From assembly GCF_014842265.1 (NCBI RefSeq), contig NZ_JACYVI010000014.1:100879-164878 (forward strand): DNA of 64,000 nt. Direction: 5' to 3'. Each line of letters starts with the position of its first letter. Positions within the stretch are counted from its first letter, which is position 1. Source of the DNA: Pseudomonas sp. CFBP 13711 (GTDB lineage: Bacteria > Pseudomonadota > Gammaproteobacteria > Pseudomonadales > Pseudomonadaceae). This document shows, in pieces, positions 45,506 to 56,468 of this stretch. The translations under genes and the position numbers were made by a program. Under the pieces are notes generated by a model. That model saw only the letters and a list, made by a program, of their open reading frames with translations. It made no database searches and had not been told where the DNA came from.

Positions 45506-46159
45506 TTACAATTTAAGTGAAACCAGGGTCGGCAGGCTAGTGATGGATGCATTGCCCGCCCGGTCGGTGACGACGTACTCGATGGACACGGTTTCAGCTG
45601 CATGGGTTTGCAGGTCTTCGCGGCTGAAAACGATTTCGACGGGTCGGAGGTTGAGCTCTTCCGCCTGGACCTGATGGGCGGGGCCTTCGACGCCGTTGAG
45701 TAATGTCTGGATGACATCGCCCGGTTCCATGCCGGCGTAGCCAGGGAGCAGGCCGACGAGTTGATCGCCGAAGGTGGCGGTGGCGAAGATGAGGGGAGCG
45801 AGGAGGGTGGCGCCGGGTTTGGTGCGGTCGACGTGAATCAACGCAGGTTTGGAATCCGCGGTGTTTCCGCCAGGGTAAGTAATGTATCGGTAGGCAATTT
45901 CGTACATGCCATCACCGACAAATTCGTTCCTTGGAATGTGAGCAGTCACCTTGGCGCTAGTTTCCGGATCAAGTATCGGAAAGGGTTGGCTGGGGCCAAC
46001 TTCTATATTGTTAAGCAACAGCTGGTACGAGTCGCCGGTTTTCACGAAGTCCGGCACGTCAAAAGTGATCATTAGATCATTTTCGAGTTCGCTGGTAGGT
46101 ACTAAGCCGTCCTGCTCAGCTGCGAGGACGAACGGGGAGCCAAGGTCTTCAGTTTTCAT
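45506..46159 (-). CDS. Ig-like repeat protein, short form (217 aa)
   Basis: Two Ig-like units make up the protein. It aligns well with the first two units of the 617-aa protein: the phrases HVDRTKPGATLLAPLIF versus IVDTVAPGGDLIAPMIF, LPGYAGMEPGD versus VPGYSGMAWGD, and VVTDRAGNAS versus VVTDRAGNHS. It is thus a truncated or single-copy paralogue. The W-G of the key motif is replaced (PGDVIQTLLNG). No signal peptide is visible. ATG 46159 follows GGAG with 6-nt spacing; ATGs 4 and 12 codons upstream are less likely. The gene stands alone with its own terminator. Confidence 0.75.
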   Translation of the reverse strand: MKTEDLGSPFVLAAEQDGLVPTSELENDLMITFDVPDFVKTGDSYQLLLNNIEVGPSQPFPILDPETSAKVTAHIPRNEFVGDGMYEIAYRYITYPGGNTADSKPALIHVDRTKPGATLLAPLIFATATFGDQLVGLLPGYAGMEPGDVIQTLLNGVEGPAHQVQAEELNLRPVEIVFSREDLQTHAAETVSIEYVVTDRAGNASITSLPTLVSLKL

Positions 46160-46395
46160 AAGTTTCTCCATCAAGCACACCCCTCTACTTTCCATCCGCA
46201 GAAAGAGTGCGCATTAAATTGATTATCCAGATCAACAAATACTCCACCCGTGGTGGTAACTATTTATCGTCTTTCAATAATCAACTAATAGAGGTCTACA
46301 AACCCTGTCAACAGCCAAACCCCCGCTTCAAACCAAAAACTGCTTCCCCAAATGATTTTCAGAAATGTCCTACTTAAAACCCCAATACAAACAAA

Positions 46396-46426
46396 AAGGC
46401 CCCGGCAGACAATCTGCCGGGGCCTT
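46396..46426 (-). terminator. Intrinsic terminator of aer
   Basis: A 13-bp GC-rich stem (AAGGCCCCGGCAG / CTGCCGGGGCCTT) with a 5-nt loop is followed on the minus strand by TTTTTG. It lies 20 nt past the aer stop. Confidence 0.92.
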
Positions 46427-46445
46427 CGCATAACCCACCAATCAC

Positions 46446-48011
46446 TCAGCGGTTAAAGCGTTCCACCAAGGAGTATTGCGTGTGAGCAGTTTGGGTCAGT
46501 TCGGCACTGAGCGTGGCAGAGCGACGGGCTTCGTCGGAGGTCTGGTCGGCCAGGTGCGCGATGGTGCTGATGTTGCGGCTGACTTCTTCTGCCACCGAGC
46601 TTTGCTCTTCGGTGGCGGCGGCGATCTGCGTGGTCATGTCGGTGATGTTGGCCACTGCGTCGCTGATGCCTACCAACGCCCTGTCGGCTTCCATGACCTG
46701 CTCGACGCCTTCTTCGGCCTGGCGCCGGCCTGTGTTCATGGTCTGAACCGCGTTGGTAGCCGTCTGTTGCAGCTTGGCGATGAGGGCGTGGATCTGGCCG
46801 GTCGACTCGGTGGTGCGTTGCGCCAGTTGGCGGACTTCATCGGCGACGACAGCAAAGCCGCGACCCATTTCGCCCGCGCGGGCGGCTTCGATGGCGGCGT
46901 TGAGGGCCAACAGGTTGGTCTGGTCGGCGATGCCTTTGATGACGTCGACGACGCCACCGATTTCGTCGCTGTCTTTCGCCAGCTGAGTGACGGTCAGGCC
47001 GGTTTCGCCCACCGAAGCCGAGAGACGCTGGATGGCTTCGCGGGTGTCGCTGGCGATCTCGCGGCCGCGACGGGTCAGTTCGTTGGCCTGTTGCGTGGCG
47101 TCAGCGGTGCGCTGCACGTGATTGGCCACTTCCTGGGTGGTCGCGGCCATCTGGTTGACGGCGGTGGCGACCTGTTCGGTTTCGACGCGCTGACGTTCCA
47201 GGCCGGTGGAGCTGGCCTGCGCGAGGGTGTCGGACTGACGCGCCTGGTCGTTGAGGTGTTCGGCGGTGTCCTGCAGGCGGGTAAGGCAGGTCTTGAGACG
47301 CGCTTCCTGGCTGAGGATCGACATCTCCAGCCGCGCCTGTGCGCCGCGACTGTCGGTGTACATCTGCGCGATCAACGGGTCGGAGGTGGTTTGCTCGGCC
47401 AGGCGCAGCAGGCGCTTGAGGCCACGCTGTTGCCAGCTCAACCCCAGCAGGCCAAGCGGTACGGACACTGCGGCGGCGAGCAGGAAACCCCAATGGGAAT
47501 TCAGCCACACGCCAATCAAAAAACTCACCTGGCTCACCAGGATGAACGGCAGCCAGTCCTGCAACAGCGGCAGCCACTTGTCACGGCTTGGCACCGCGCT
47601 TTTGCCGCTGTTCAGACGTTTGTAGAGCGATTCGGCGCGACGCACCTGTTCAGCGGTCGGCTTGATACGCACGGACTCGAAGCCCACGACCTGTTTGTTC
47701 TCGAAGACTGGCGTGACGTAAGCGTTGACCCAATAGTGGTCGCCGTTCTTGCAGCGGTTCTTGACGATCCCCATCCACGGCTGGCCCTGCTTGAGGGTGG
47801 CCCACATGTGTTCGAATACCGCTGTCGGCACGTCCGGATGGCGCACGGTGTTGTGCGGTGATTTGATCAATTCATCTTGGGAAAAACCGCTGATTTCAAT
47901 GAAGGCGTCGTTGCAATAGGTGATGACGCCGCGCGCATCGGTGGTGGAGATCAACCGTTGCTGCGCCGGGAAGGTCCGTTCGCGTTGAGTGATGGGCTGG
48001 TTATTTCGCAT
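46446..48011 (-). CDS. aer: Aerotaxis receptor Aer (PAS-containing chemoreceptor)
   Basis: This 521-aa protein has an N-terminal PAS domain (about 10-125; CNDAFIEISGFSQDEL, NRCKNGDHYWVNAYV) that in Aer binds FAD. Paired membrane helices follow (about 155-195), then a short HAMP-like segment and the methyl-accepting signalling domain with its hairpin tip (GVVDVIKGIADQTNLLALN, AAIEAARAGEMGRGFAVVAD). It steers swimming toward favourable oxygen or redox levels through CheA/CheW. Its place beside acnA, with one gene between, matches P. aeruginosa aer (PA1561). The location close to the cbb3 cluster is physiologically coherent. Confidence 0.94.
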   Translation of the reverse strand: MRNNQPITQRERTFPAQQRLISTTDARGVITYCNDAFIEISGFSQDELIKSPHNTVRHPDVPTAVFEHMWATLKQGQPWMGIVKNRCKNGDHYWVNAYVTPVFENKQVVGFESVRIKPTAEQVRRAESLYKRLNSGKSAVPSRDKWLPLLQDWLPFILVSQVSFLIGVWLNSHWGFLLAAAVSVPLGLLGLSWQQRGLKRLLRLAEQTTSDPLIAQMYTDSRGAQARLEMSILSQEARLKTCLTRLQDTAEHLNDQARQSDTLAQASSTGLERQRVETEQVATAVNQMAATTQEVANHVQRTADATQQANELTRRGREIASDTREAIQRLSASVGETGLTVTQLAKDSDEIGGVVDVIKGIADQTNLLALNAAIEAARAGEMGRGFAVVADEVRQLAQRTTESTGQIHALIAKLQQTATNAVQTMNTGRRQAEEGVEQVMEADRALVGISDAVANITDMTTQIAAATEEQSSVAEEVSRNISTIAHLADQTSDEARRSATLSAELTQTAHTQYSLVERFNR

Positions 48012-48113
48012 GAGCTATTCGATCCAGGAAGGCTGTGAAGAGTTATCGGCCCGAAGCGAAAAAAATTAAGCTTTTGTGAACTGCGTCATAGGTTGGGTGT
48101 CGCGGGCGGTTCT

Positions 48114-48905
48114 TCAGCGATCGAACATCGGATAGGTGAACAGGCTGAAATGCAGCAGGTTCAGGCCGAAGTGGGTGAGCACGGCAGCGGGCAGGCCGCC
48201 CAGTCGATAGGCAACGCCATAACCCACACCTGCGATGCCCGCCAGAAGCGCCCATTCCCAGCCAGCACCGATGTGCGCAAGACCGAACAGCAGCGAGGCT
48301 GTCCCGATGGCCAGGGCGTCGTGGCAGGGCAAGTGTTGCAGCCATCTTTTCAGGCTGCCTTGCAGGTAACCGCGAAAGAGCAGTTCCTCGGTCAGCGCGA
48401 CCAATAGCAGGTTGTTCAGCGCCCAGATGCCCGTTTGCTCGGGCCACTTGGGCGACCAGCCGACGAGGCCCATCAGCAGCGCCGTTGATAGACACGCTGC
48501 GGCGGTGACGGGCAAGGCGATGCTGGTGACGCCCAGCCAGCGTCGGGGACTGAATGCGATAAACACCCAGGGGCAGGTGATGGCGATCCAGAAGCCGATA
48601 AGGGGCTTGTCGAGATTCAGGTACATCGAATACGGCGCGGCCTCGGGGCTGAGGCGCACGCCGGCAATCGCCCTTGCGCTGAGGAAACCGGGCAGCCAGT
48701 GACTGGCCAGCCCCGCTGCCATTGCAATAAACAGGGCGTGGCCGAAGAGGCGCACGGCGCGGTGCTGGAAATGGCTGACGCAGATGCCGGCCATGATCAG
48801 CAGTCCGAACGTGATGACCACGGGAACGCTGAGCTGGCCGTAAAGCAGCGCCAGGCAGTAGCCGAGAGAGAGCAGAAGGAGGGAAGTCCAGCGTTGCACC
48901 GACAT
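48114..48905 (-). CDS. CPBP-family intramembrane metalloprotease
   Basis: The 263-aa membrane protein has about eight hydrophobic segments. It shows the Abi/CAAX-protease motifs in order: motif 1 TEELLFRGYLQG (EExxxR), motif 2 FGLAHIG (FxxxH), and motif 3 LTHFGLNLLH. These glutamates and histidines would bind the catalytic metal in the membrane. Substrates are unknown; relatives process prenylated proteins or confer bacteriocin immunity. It lies 102 bp upstream of aer on the same strand. Confidence 0.88.
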   Translation of the reverse strand: MSVQRWTSLLLLSLGYCLALLYGQLSVPVVITFGLLIMAGICVSHFQHRAVRLFGHALFIAMAAGLASHWLPGFLSARAIAGVRLSPEAAPYSMYLNLDKPLIGFWIAITCPWVFIAFSPRRWLGVTSIALPVTAAACLSTALLMGLVGWSPKWPEQTGIWALNNLLLVALTEELLFRGYLQGSLKRWLQHLPCHDALAIGTASLLFGLAHIGAGWEWALLAGIAGVGYGVAYRLGGLPAAVLTHFGLNLLHFSLFTYPMFDR

Positions 48906-49086
48906 GAAGTCGTCCTTGAGCGTCGGAATAGGCTGGCGATTTTAACGTTGATTAAACGCGTGTGTATGTCGGATCAACGGGGAGCTGGTCCGATTGTTTC
49001 GTGGATGCAGGGCGAAGGTCGTGTAGGGCGTTTCTGATAACAAGGGATTTGGGTTAGACGCTGGCAATTTGCGGTGAGGCAGACGA

Positions 49087-49258
49087 CGCCTTCCCGGCTA
49101 AAGCCGGTCCCACTAACAGCACGCGATGTGCCCGTAGGACCGGCTTCAGCCGGGAAGAGGCCGGTTTGAGCACCATTGATATTGCGTTGTGGCATCTGAC
49201 GCCTTCCCGGCTAAAGCCAGTCCCACTGACAGCGAGACCGGCTTCAGCAGGGGTGAGG
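49087..49258. repeat. Cluster of REP elements (gaagccggtcc family), last copies degenerate
   Basis: Four elements alternate in orientation: 49090-49113, about 49133-49165, 49202-49225 and a degenerate one at 49234-49256 (gaccggcttcagcaggggtg). The cluster abuts the acnA stop codon at 49260 and may protect the 3' end of its message. Confidence 0.8.
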
Positions 49259-49259
49259 C

Positions 49260-52001
<2,742 letters not shown>

Positions 52002-52236
52002 GACTGACTCCTTGACGGTCCGTGCAGTACGCGCGGACGGGCGATCGACGGTAAGACGGGTCTTGCTTCGGCGCTCTGGGCGGCGCCTTTAAATGCTCAT
52101 TGAGTAGTACTGGACCCGCCGGCTGAGCCAGTGGTTCCTGATTCGGCTATCATGCGCCGCTTTCGAGTCATTGAGGTTAATCCTCATGTACAGCTTGCGC
52201 CGCGACCTGATTCGTGGCGCGCGAGGAGACCGTCCC

Positions 52237-53304
52237 GTGAACACCCTTTTCATGCATTGCCGCCCCGGCTTCGAAAGCGAGGTCTGCTCGGAACTCAGCG
52301 AGCACGCCGCTCGCCTTGAGGTGTCCGGCTACGCCAAGGCCAAGACTGACGCCGCCTGTGCCGAATTCATCTGCACCGAGGCCGATGGCGCGGAACGGCT
52401 GATGAATAGCCTGAAGTTCCGCGAGCTGATTTTCCCCCGGCAGTGGGCCCGTGGCGGGTTTGTCCAGCTTCCCGAAACCGACCGCATCAGCGTAATCCTC
52501 GAGCACGTGGCCGGCTTTGCGCCGTGCGGCAGCCTGTGGCTGGAAGTGGTCGACACCAACGACGGCAAGGAGCTCTCGACCTTCTGCCGCAAGTTCGAAG
52601 CACCGTTGCGCAAGGCGCTGGAGAAGGCCGGCAAACTGGTCGACAACCCGAGCCTGCCGCGTTTGCTGCTGACGTTCAAAAGCGGGCGCGAAGTGTTCCT
52701 CGGGCTGGCCGACGCAGATAATTCAGCGATGTGGCCCATGGGCATTCCACGCCTGAAATTTCCCCGGGAAGCGCCGAGCCGCTCCACCCTCAAGCTGGAA
52801 GAGGCCTGGCACCACTTCATCCCCCGGGATCAGTGGGACGAGCGTCTGTCGGGCGACATGACCGGCGTCGACCTCGGTGCAGCCCCCGGTGGCTGGACCT
52901 ATCAACTGGTGCGGCGCGGCATGCTGGTCACCGCCATCGATAACGGACCGATGGCCGAAAGCCTCATGGACACCGGGCTGGTGCAGCACTTGATGGCGGA
53001 CGGTTTTACCTTCAAGCCGCGTCAGCCGGTGGACTGGATGGTCTGCGACATCGTCGAGAAGCCCGCACGCAACGCCGCGCTGCTGGAAACCTGGCTGGGC
53101 GAAGGTCTGTGCCGCGAGGCCGTGGTCAATCTGAAGTTGCCGATGAAACAGCGCTACGCCGAAGTGCGACGCCTGCTGGAGCGCATCGAAGACGGCTTCA
53201 AGGCGCGCGGCGTCAAGGTCGCTATCGGTTGCAAGCAGCTTTACCACGACCGCGAAGAAGTGACCTGCCATCTGCGGCGGCTGGACATGAAACGCAAGGG
53301 CTGA
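52237..53304 (+). CDS. rlmM: 23S rRNA 2'-O-ribose methyltransferase RlmM
   Basis: RlmM methylates C2498 of 23S rRNA with S-adenosylmethionine. The 355-aa protein has an N-terminal THUMP-like region and a C-terminal Rossmann methyltransferase domain. The latter has motif I GVDLGAAPGGWTYQL near residue 209, VCDIVEKP and VVNLKLPMKQRY. The initiator is GTG at 52237 with GGAG 8 nt upstream, giving (V)NTLFMHCRPGFE; the open frame continues 22 codons upstream but lacks support. Confidence 0.96.
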   Translation: MNTLFMHCRPGFESEVCSELSEHAARLEVSGYAKAKTDAACAEFICTEADGAERLMNSLKFRELIFPRQWARGGFVQLPETDRISVILEHVAGFAPCGSLWLEVVDTNDGKELSTFCRKFEAPLRKALEKAGKLVDNPSLPRLLLTFKSGREVFLGLADADNSAMWPMGIPRLKFPREAPSRSTLKLEEAWHHFIPRDQWDERLSGDMTGVDLGAAPGGWTYQLVRRGMLVTAIDNGPMAESLMDTGLVQHLMADGFTFKPRQPVDWMVCDIVEKPARNAALLETWLGEGLCREAVVNLKLPMKQRYAEVRRLLERIEDGFKARGVKVAIGCKQLYHDREEVTCHLRRLDMKRKG

Positions 53305-53380
53305 CGTCGGCTTGAATCCGCTGCCACGCTGTTCATAATCAGCGGTGTGCGCCCGCGGGGCGAAGAGAAGGGGAGACGCA

Positions 53381-54808
53381 ATGAGCGCTGCACACAAGGG
53401 ACCTGACGCCGACATCCTCATCGTCGGCGGTGGCCTCAGCGGCACGATGCTGGCGGTGCAGCTGCTGCGCCTGCCGGTCCAGCGGCGGATCATGATCGTC
53501 GAATCACGCAGCGAGTTGGGCCGGGGCGAGGCCTACAGCGCCACCGAGCTGGGCCACACGCTGAACGGCAACGCCGCGCGCATGAGCGTTGACCCGGACG
53601 ATATAGACGATCTGACCCGCTGGCTGACCGACTACATCGCCGCCGGCGGCTGGCCGGAGTCTGATCAGCAGCACGTGCCGGTGGCCGAGCTGTTTCCGCC
53701 CCGCGGGATCTTCGGTCTGTACGTTCAGCAGCGCCTGGCCGAGGCGCGGGTGGTCGGCGAGCGTTACGGTTCGACCGTTGAACACGTGCGCGGTGAAGTC
53801 ACCGACCTGCAGACTCACGCAGCCGGCCTGCGCCTGACCCTCGCGAGCGGCGAGCACTTGACCGGCCGCTTCGGCGTACTGGCGACGGGCATGTTCGCCG
53901 CCGCGCGCACGCCCCAGCGCGATTCAAACGCCCTTAATGCCGCCGCTGTTGATCCGTGGGACGTAAGCGCCATGGGCCAGCTCGACCCCCAGGGCCGCGT
54001 GCTGATCATCGGCTCGGGCCTGACCATGGTCGACGCCGTGGTGTCCCTGGAGCAAGCCGGTCACCTTGGGCCCATCGACGTGTTTTCACGCCACGGCCTG
54101 CTGCCCCACGTGCGCCGTCAGCCGCCAACGTGGCCGGACTTCCTCGCCGCCGACCCGAACATTCGCAGTACCCGGCAACTGGTCAGGGCCTTGCGCGAGC
54201 AGTGCGCTCAAGCGGCGGAGCAGGGCATCGACTGGCAGGCGCCGCTCGACACTGTGCGCGTGCATATTCCACGGCTGTGGAGTCAGGCGTCTGACCTGCA
54301 GCGCCGCCAATTCGTACGCCATATCCGTCCGTGGTGGGAAAGCCATCACCACCGCTCGCCGCCGCCCAGCGCGCACTTGCTGGACAGGCTGATCGACGAA
54401 GGGCGCCTGCACATCCACGCCGCCTCGTTGCTCAGCGTTGAGGGCGCCGAGGCCCGACAGGTCTCCATCAGCGTTCGCTATCGCGGCCAGGACACGGCCA
54501 GCAAAGAGAGCGGCGCAGCGCTGATCAACTCGACCGGCATTCAATACGACTGGCGCCGGGTCGACCGTGCGCTGCCGCGCAATCTGCTGGCGCGCGGCCT
54601 GATTCAGCCGGGGCCGCTGGCGCTGGGCATTGCCGCCGATGCGGGGGGCGCGGTCATGGACGCCGAGGGGCGTGCCTCAACGCGGCTTTATGCCATGGGC
54701 CCGCCCTTGCGTGGTCTGTGGTGGGAAAGCACCGCCGTAACCGACGTGGCGTTGCAGGCCAAAGCGCTGGCGGCGCGGTTGGCGGCGTTGAGCACCGTAC
54801 CGTCGTGA
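53381..54808 (+). CDS. FAD/NAD(P)-binding oxidoreductase (HpxO/YdhS-like)
   Basis: The 475-aa flavoprotein begins with a dinucleotide-binding motif (ILIVGGGLSGTMLAVQLL) and carries a second one near residue 205 (VLIIGSGLTMVDAVVSL). The phrase GEAYSATELGHTLNGNAARMSV matches the family of FAD/NAD(P)-binding proteins related to hydroxyacylglutathione-independent YdhS-type reductases. The substrate is unknown. GGGGAGA 5 nt upstream fixes the ATG at 53381. No partner gene is obvious; rlmM precedes it on the same strand. Confidence 0.85.
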   Translation: MSAAHKGPDADILIVGGGLSGTMLAVQLLRLPVQRRIMIVESRSELGRGEAYSATELGHTLNGNAARMSVDPDDIDDLTRWLTDYIAAGGWPESDQQHVPVAELFPPRGIFGLYVQQRLAEARVVGERYGSTVEHVRGEVTDLQTHAAGLRLTLASGEHLTGRFGVLATGMFAAARTPQRDSNALNAAAVDPWDVSAMGQLDPQGRVLIIGSGLTMVDAVVSLEQAGHLGPIDVFSRHGLLPHVRRQPPTWPDFLAADPNIRSTRQLVRALREQCAQAAEQGIDWQAPLDTVRVHIPRLWSQASDLQRRQFVRHIRPWWESHHHRSPPPSAHLLDRLIDEGRLHIHAASLLSVEGAEARQVSISVRYRGQDTASKESGAALINSTGIQYDWRRVDRALPRNLLARGLIQPGPLALGIAADAGGAVMDAEGRASTRLYAMGPPLRGLWWESTAVTDVALQAKALAARLAALSTVPS

Positions 54809-54821
54809 AGCCGCAGGAAAT

Positions 54822-54839
54822 TGTGTCGACCACGACACA
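54822..54839. promoter_or_regulatory. Palindromic operator-like site
   Basis: TGTGTCG, four bases, then CGACACA form a perfect 7-bp inverted repeat 133 bp upstream of the next gene. The regulator is not identified. The spacing is typical of a dimeric repressor or activator site. Confidence 0.4.
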
Positions 54840-54972
54840 CTTTCCGCAACCCCTCCTAAAGCACGCTCCGAACGAGCCGAAAGCCCAATATCGACCCGGT
54901 AAGACCGCCCGCTTTTCATCAAGAGGCGACAGGGACGTCAGCGAGTGCACAGGGCTATGGAGGCCATCGTTC

Positions 54973-55464
54973 ATGTTGAGCTTGAGTTTCAGAAATCCTG
55001 CGGAGGCAGCACTGCTGCTGCTGCCGCCCTCCGTCGTGTCCACTTCTACAGCCGCCGACGACGCAAGTCAGACCGCCAGCGCCGCCGAGCAGGTGCGCCA
55101 GGGTATCGAAGTGCTGCTCTCGCCGGACGCGCAGAGGGTGCCGAAGAAGGGTGACAAGAACGCCGACATCGACGCCACCCACTTGCCTGACCGGATCAAG
55201 GAGCAGCTCAAGCTGATCCGCTCGATTCAGGAGCGCATTGCCAAACGCATGCAGGACATGCACGCGTTCATGAGCGACCGGTCGCTCTCGCCCCGCGCCC
55301 GGGAGGGCAAAATGCGCCAGTTGCAGATGGAAATCATGGCCATGACCAACTCGCTCATTCAGGCCACCAACCAGCTCAATCAAGCGATGCAGCAGATGCA
55401 TCTGTCACTGGCGGACCAGACGTTGGCCGGCACCTTGGTCAGTCCGCAGAACCTTCAATCCTGA
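54973..55464 (+). CDS. Hypothetical helical protein
   Basis: I do not recognise this 163-aa protein with certainty. Residues 1-30 are hydrophobic and alanine/leucine-rich (EAALLLLPPSVVS), and about 60-160 are strongly helical with heptad-like spacing (IKEQLKLIRSIQERIAKRMQ, QATNQLNQAMQQMHLSLAD). The methionine- and glutamine-rich helices resemble FlxA-like proteins. GGAGG 10 nt upstream supports ATG 54973. It is preceded by the palindrome at 54822 and its last codons overlap the convergent soxR end by 10 bp. Confidence 0.65.
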   Translation: MLSLSFRNPAEAALLLLPPSVVSTSTAADDASQTASAAEQVRQGIEVLLSPDAQRVPKKGDKNADIDATHLPDRIKEQLKLIRSIQERIAKRMQDMHAFMSDRSLSPRAREGKMRQLQMEIMAMTNSLIQATNQLNQAMQQMHLSLADQTLAGTLVSPQNLQS

Positions 55465-55916
55465 TCCAGCAGGCGCGGCCCGGCGCCTTGCTCGCTCAGG
55501 CTGTCGCCGAAGTTGCGCAGCGGGCAGGCCTCCATCGACAGGCAGCCGCAGCCGATGCAGCCATTGAGTTGGTCGCGCAGGGCGGTGAGGCGGTTGATGC
55601 GTTCATCCAGATCGGTTTTCCAGCGCTCGGATAACCGGGTCCAGTCGTCAAGGCTGGGCGGTCGGTCCTGGGGCAGGGTCTGCAGCGCGGTCTGGATGGT
55701 CGCCAGCGGAATGCCCAGGCGCTGGGCGGTTTTGATCAAGGCCACCCGACGCAGCACGTCCCTGGGGTAGCGACGCTGATTGCCGGCGTTGCGCTGGCTG
55801 CTGATCAGGCCTTTGGCCTCGTAAAAGCGCAGCGCGGTGATGGCCACGCCGCTGCGGGCGGACAGCTGGCCGACGGTGAGTTCGCGGGCGATGGGCGGGA
55901 TGTCCTGGGTAAGCAT
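55455..55916 (-). CDS. soxR: Redox-sensitive transcriptional activator SoxR
   Basis: SoxR senses redox-active compounds through a [2Fe-2S] cluster. The 153-aa protein has a MerR-type DNA-binding head (LTVGQLSARSGVAITALRFYE, about 13-33), a dimerisation helix and the cluster motif CIGCGCLSMEAC near residues 119-130. In Pseudomonas SoxR controls efflux pumps and monooxygenases rather than soxS. It diverges from a monooxygenase gene that carries a perfect SoxR-type operator. Confidence 0.97.
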   Translation of the reverse strand: MLTQDIPPIARELTVGQLSARSGVAITALRFYEAKGLISSQRNAGNQRRYPRDVLRRVALIKTAQRLGIPLATIQTALQTLPQDRPPSLDDWTRLSERWKTDLDERINRLTALRDQLNGCIGCGCLSMEACPLRNFGDSLSEQGAGPRLLDQD

Positions 55917-55943
55917 GCAATCTTCCTGTGTGCCGAACGACGC

Positions 55944-55974
55944 TTGACCTCCAGTTAACTGGAGGTTTTATCCT
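55944..55974 (+). promoter_or_regulatory. SoxR-controlled promoter with perfect palindromic box
   Basis: TTGACC (55944-55949) and TATCCT (55969-55974) are separated by 19 bp, the over-long spacer of MerR/SoxR promoters. The 18-bp palindrome CCTCCAGTTAACTGGAGG (55948-55965) fills it and closely matches known SoxR boxes (CCTCAAGTTAACTTGAGG). It points toward the monooxygenase gene at 56096. Confidence 0.88.
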
Positions 55975-56095
55975 GCGCAGCATCCCTTGGCCGGACCGCC
56001 TTGGCAAGTGGGCCACCGGCGCAAGAAACGTAGGGGGCCATACCGGTTCGCGCAGCACCCTGTTCAGCAACAACCGTCATCTGTGGAGAACGTTC

Positions 56096-56437
56096 ATGAC
56101 ACCAGCAGCCGCCCATCTTCCGTACAGTCAGTTCGTTGAGTTCGCTGTCGACCCGCAGCATCAGGCCGGGCTGGTCGGTGCGCTCAACGAGCGTTTCGAG
56201 CAGTTTACGCGGACCTACCCAGGCTTCGTCCGCGCCAGCGTGCAGGTCAGCGAAGACCGTCAGCGGGTGCTGAGCCATGTGCAATGGCTGTCGAAGACCG
56301 ACTGCGAGCGTGCGTTCGAAAACGCCGAGCAGGGCGAAGGGGACATGTGGGAGTTGATTCGTCGACACCGTGCCACGTCGATGATCTTCAACGCGTACGA
56401 AGTGGCGGGGGAAATCGTAGGACCGCGTCAGGGGTGA
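56096..56437 (+). CDS. Antibiotic biosynthesis monooxygenase-family (ABM) protein, probable SoxR target
   Basis: The 113-aa protein has the small ferredoxin-like ABM fold: QFVEFAVDPQHQAGLVGAL, TYPGFVRASVQVSEDRQRVL and HVQWLSKTDCERAF are characteristic. Relatives oxidise quinones or polyketides, or simply bind them. The SoxR promoter 120 bp upstream indicates induction by redox-cycling compounds. The ATG follows GTGGAGAACGTTC. The longer frame upstream overlaps the promoter and is not used. Confidence 0.85.
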   Translation: MTPAAAHLPYSQFVEFAVDPQHQAGLVGALNERFEQFTRTYPGFVRASVQVSEDRQRVLSHVQWLSKTDCERAFENAEQGEGDMWELIRRHRATSMIFNAYEVAGEIVGPRQG

Positions 56438-56468
56438 GCGCAGTCCTACAGGTTGCATCGCTGTGGGA

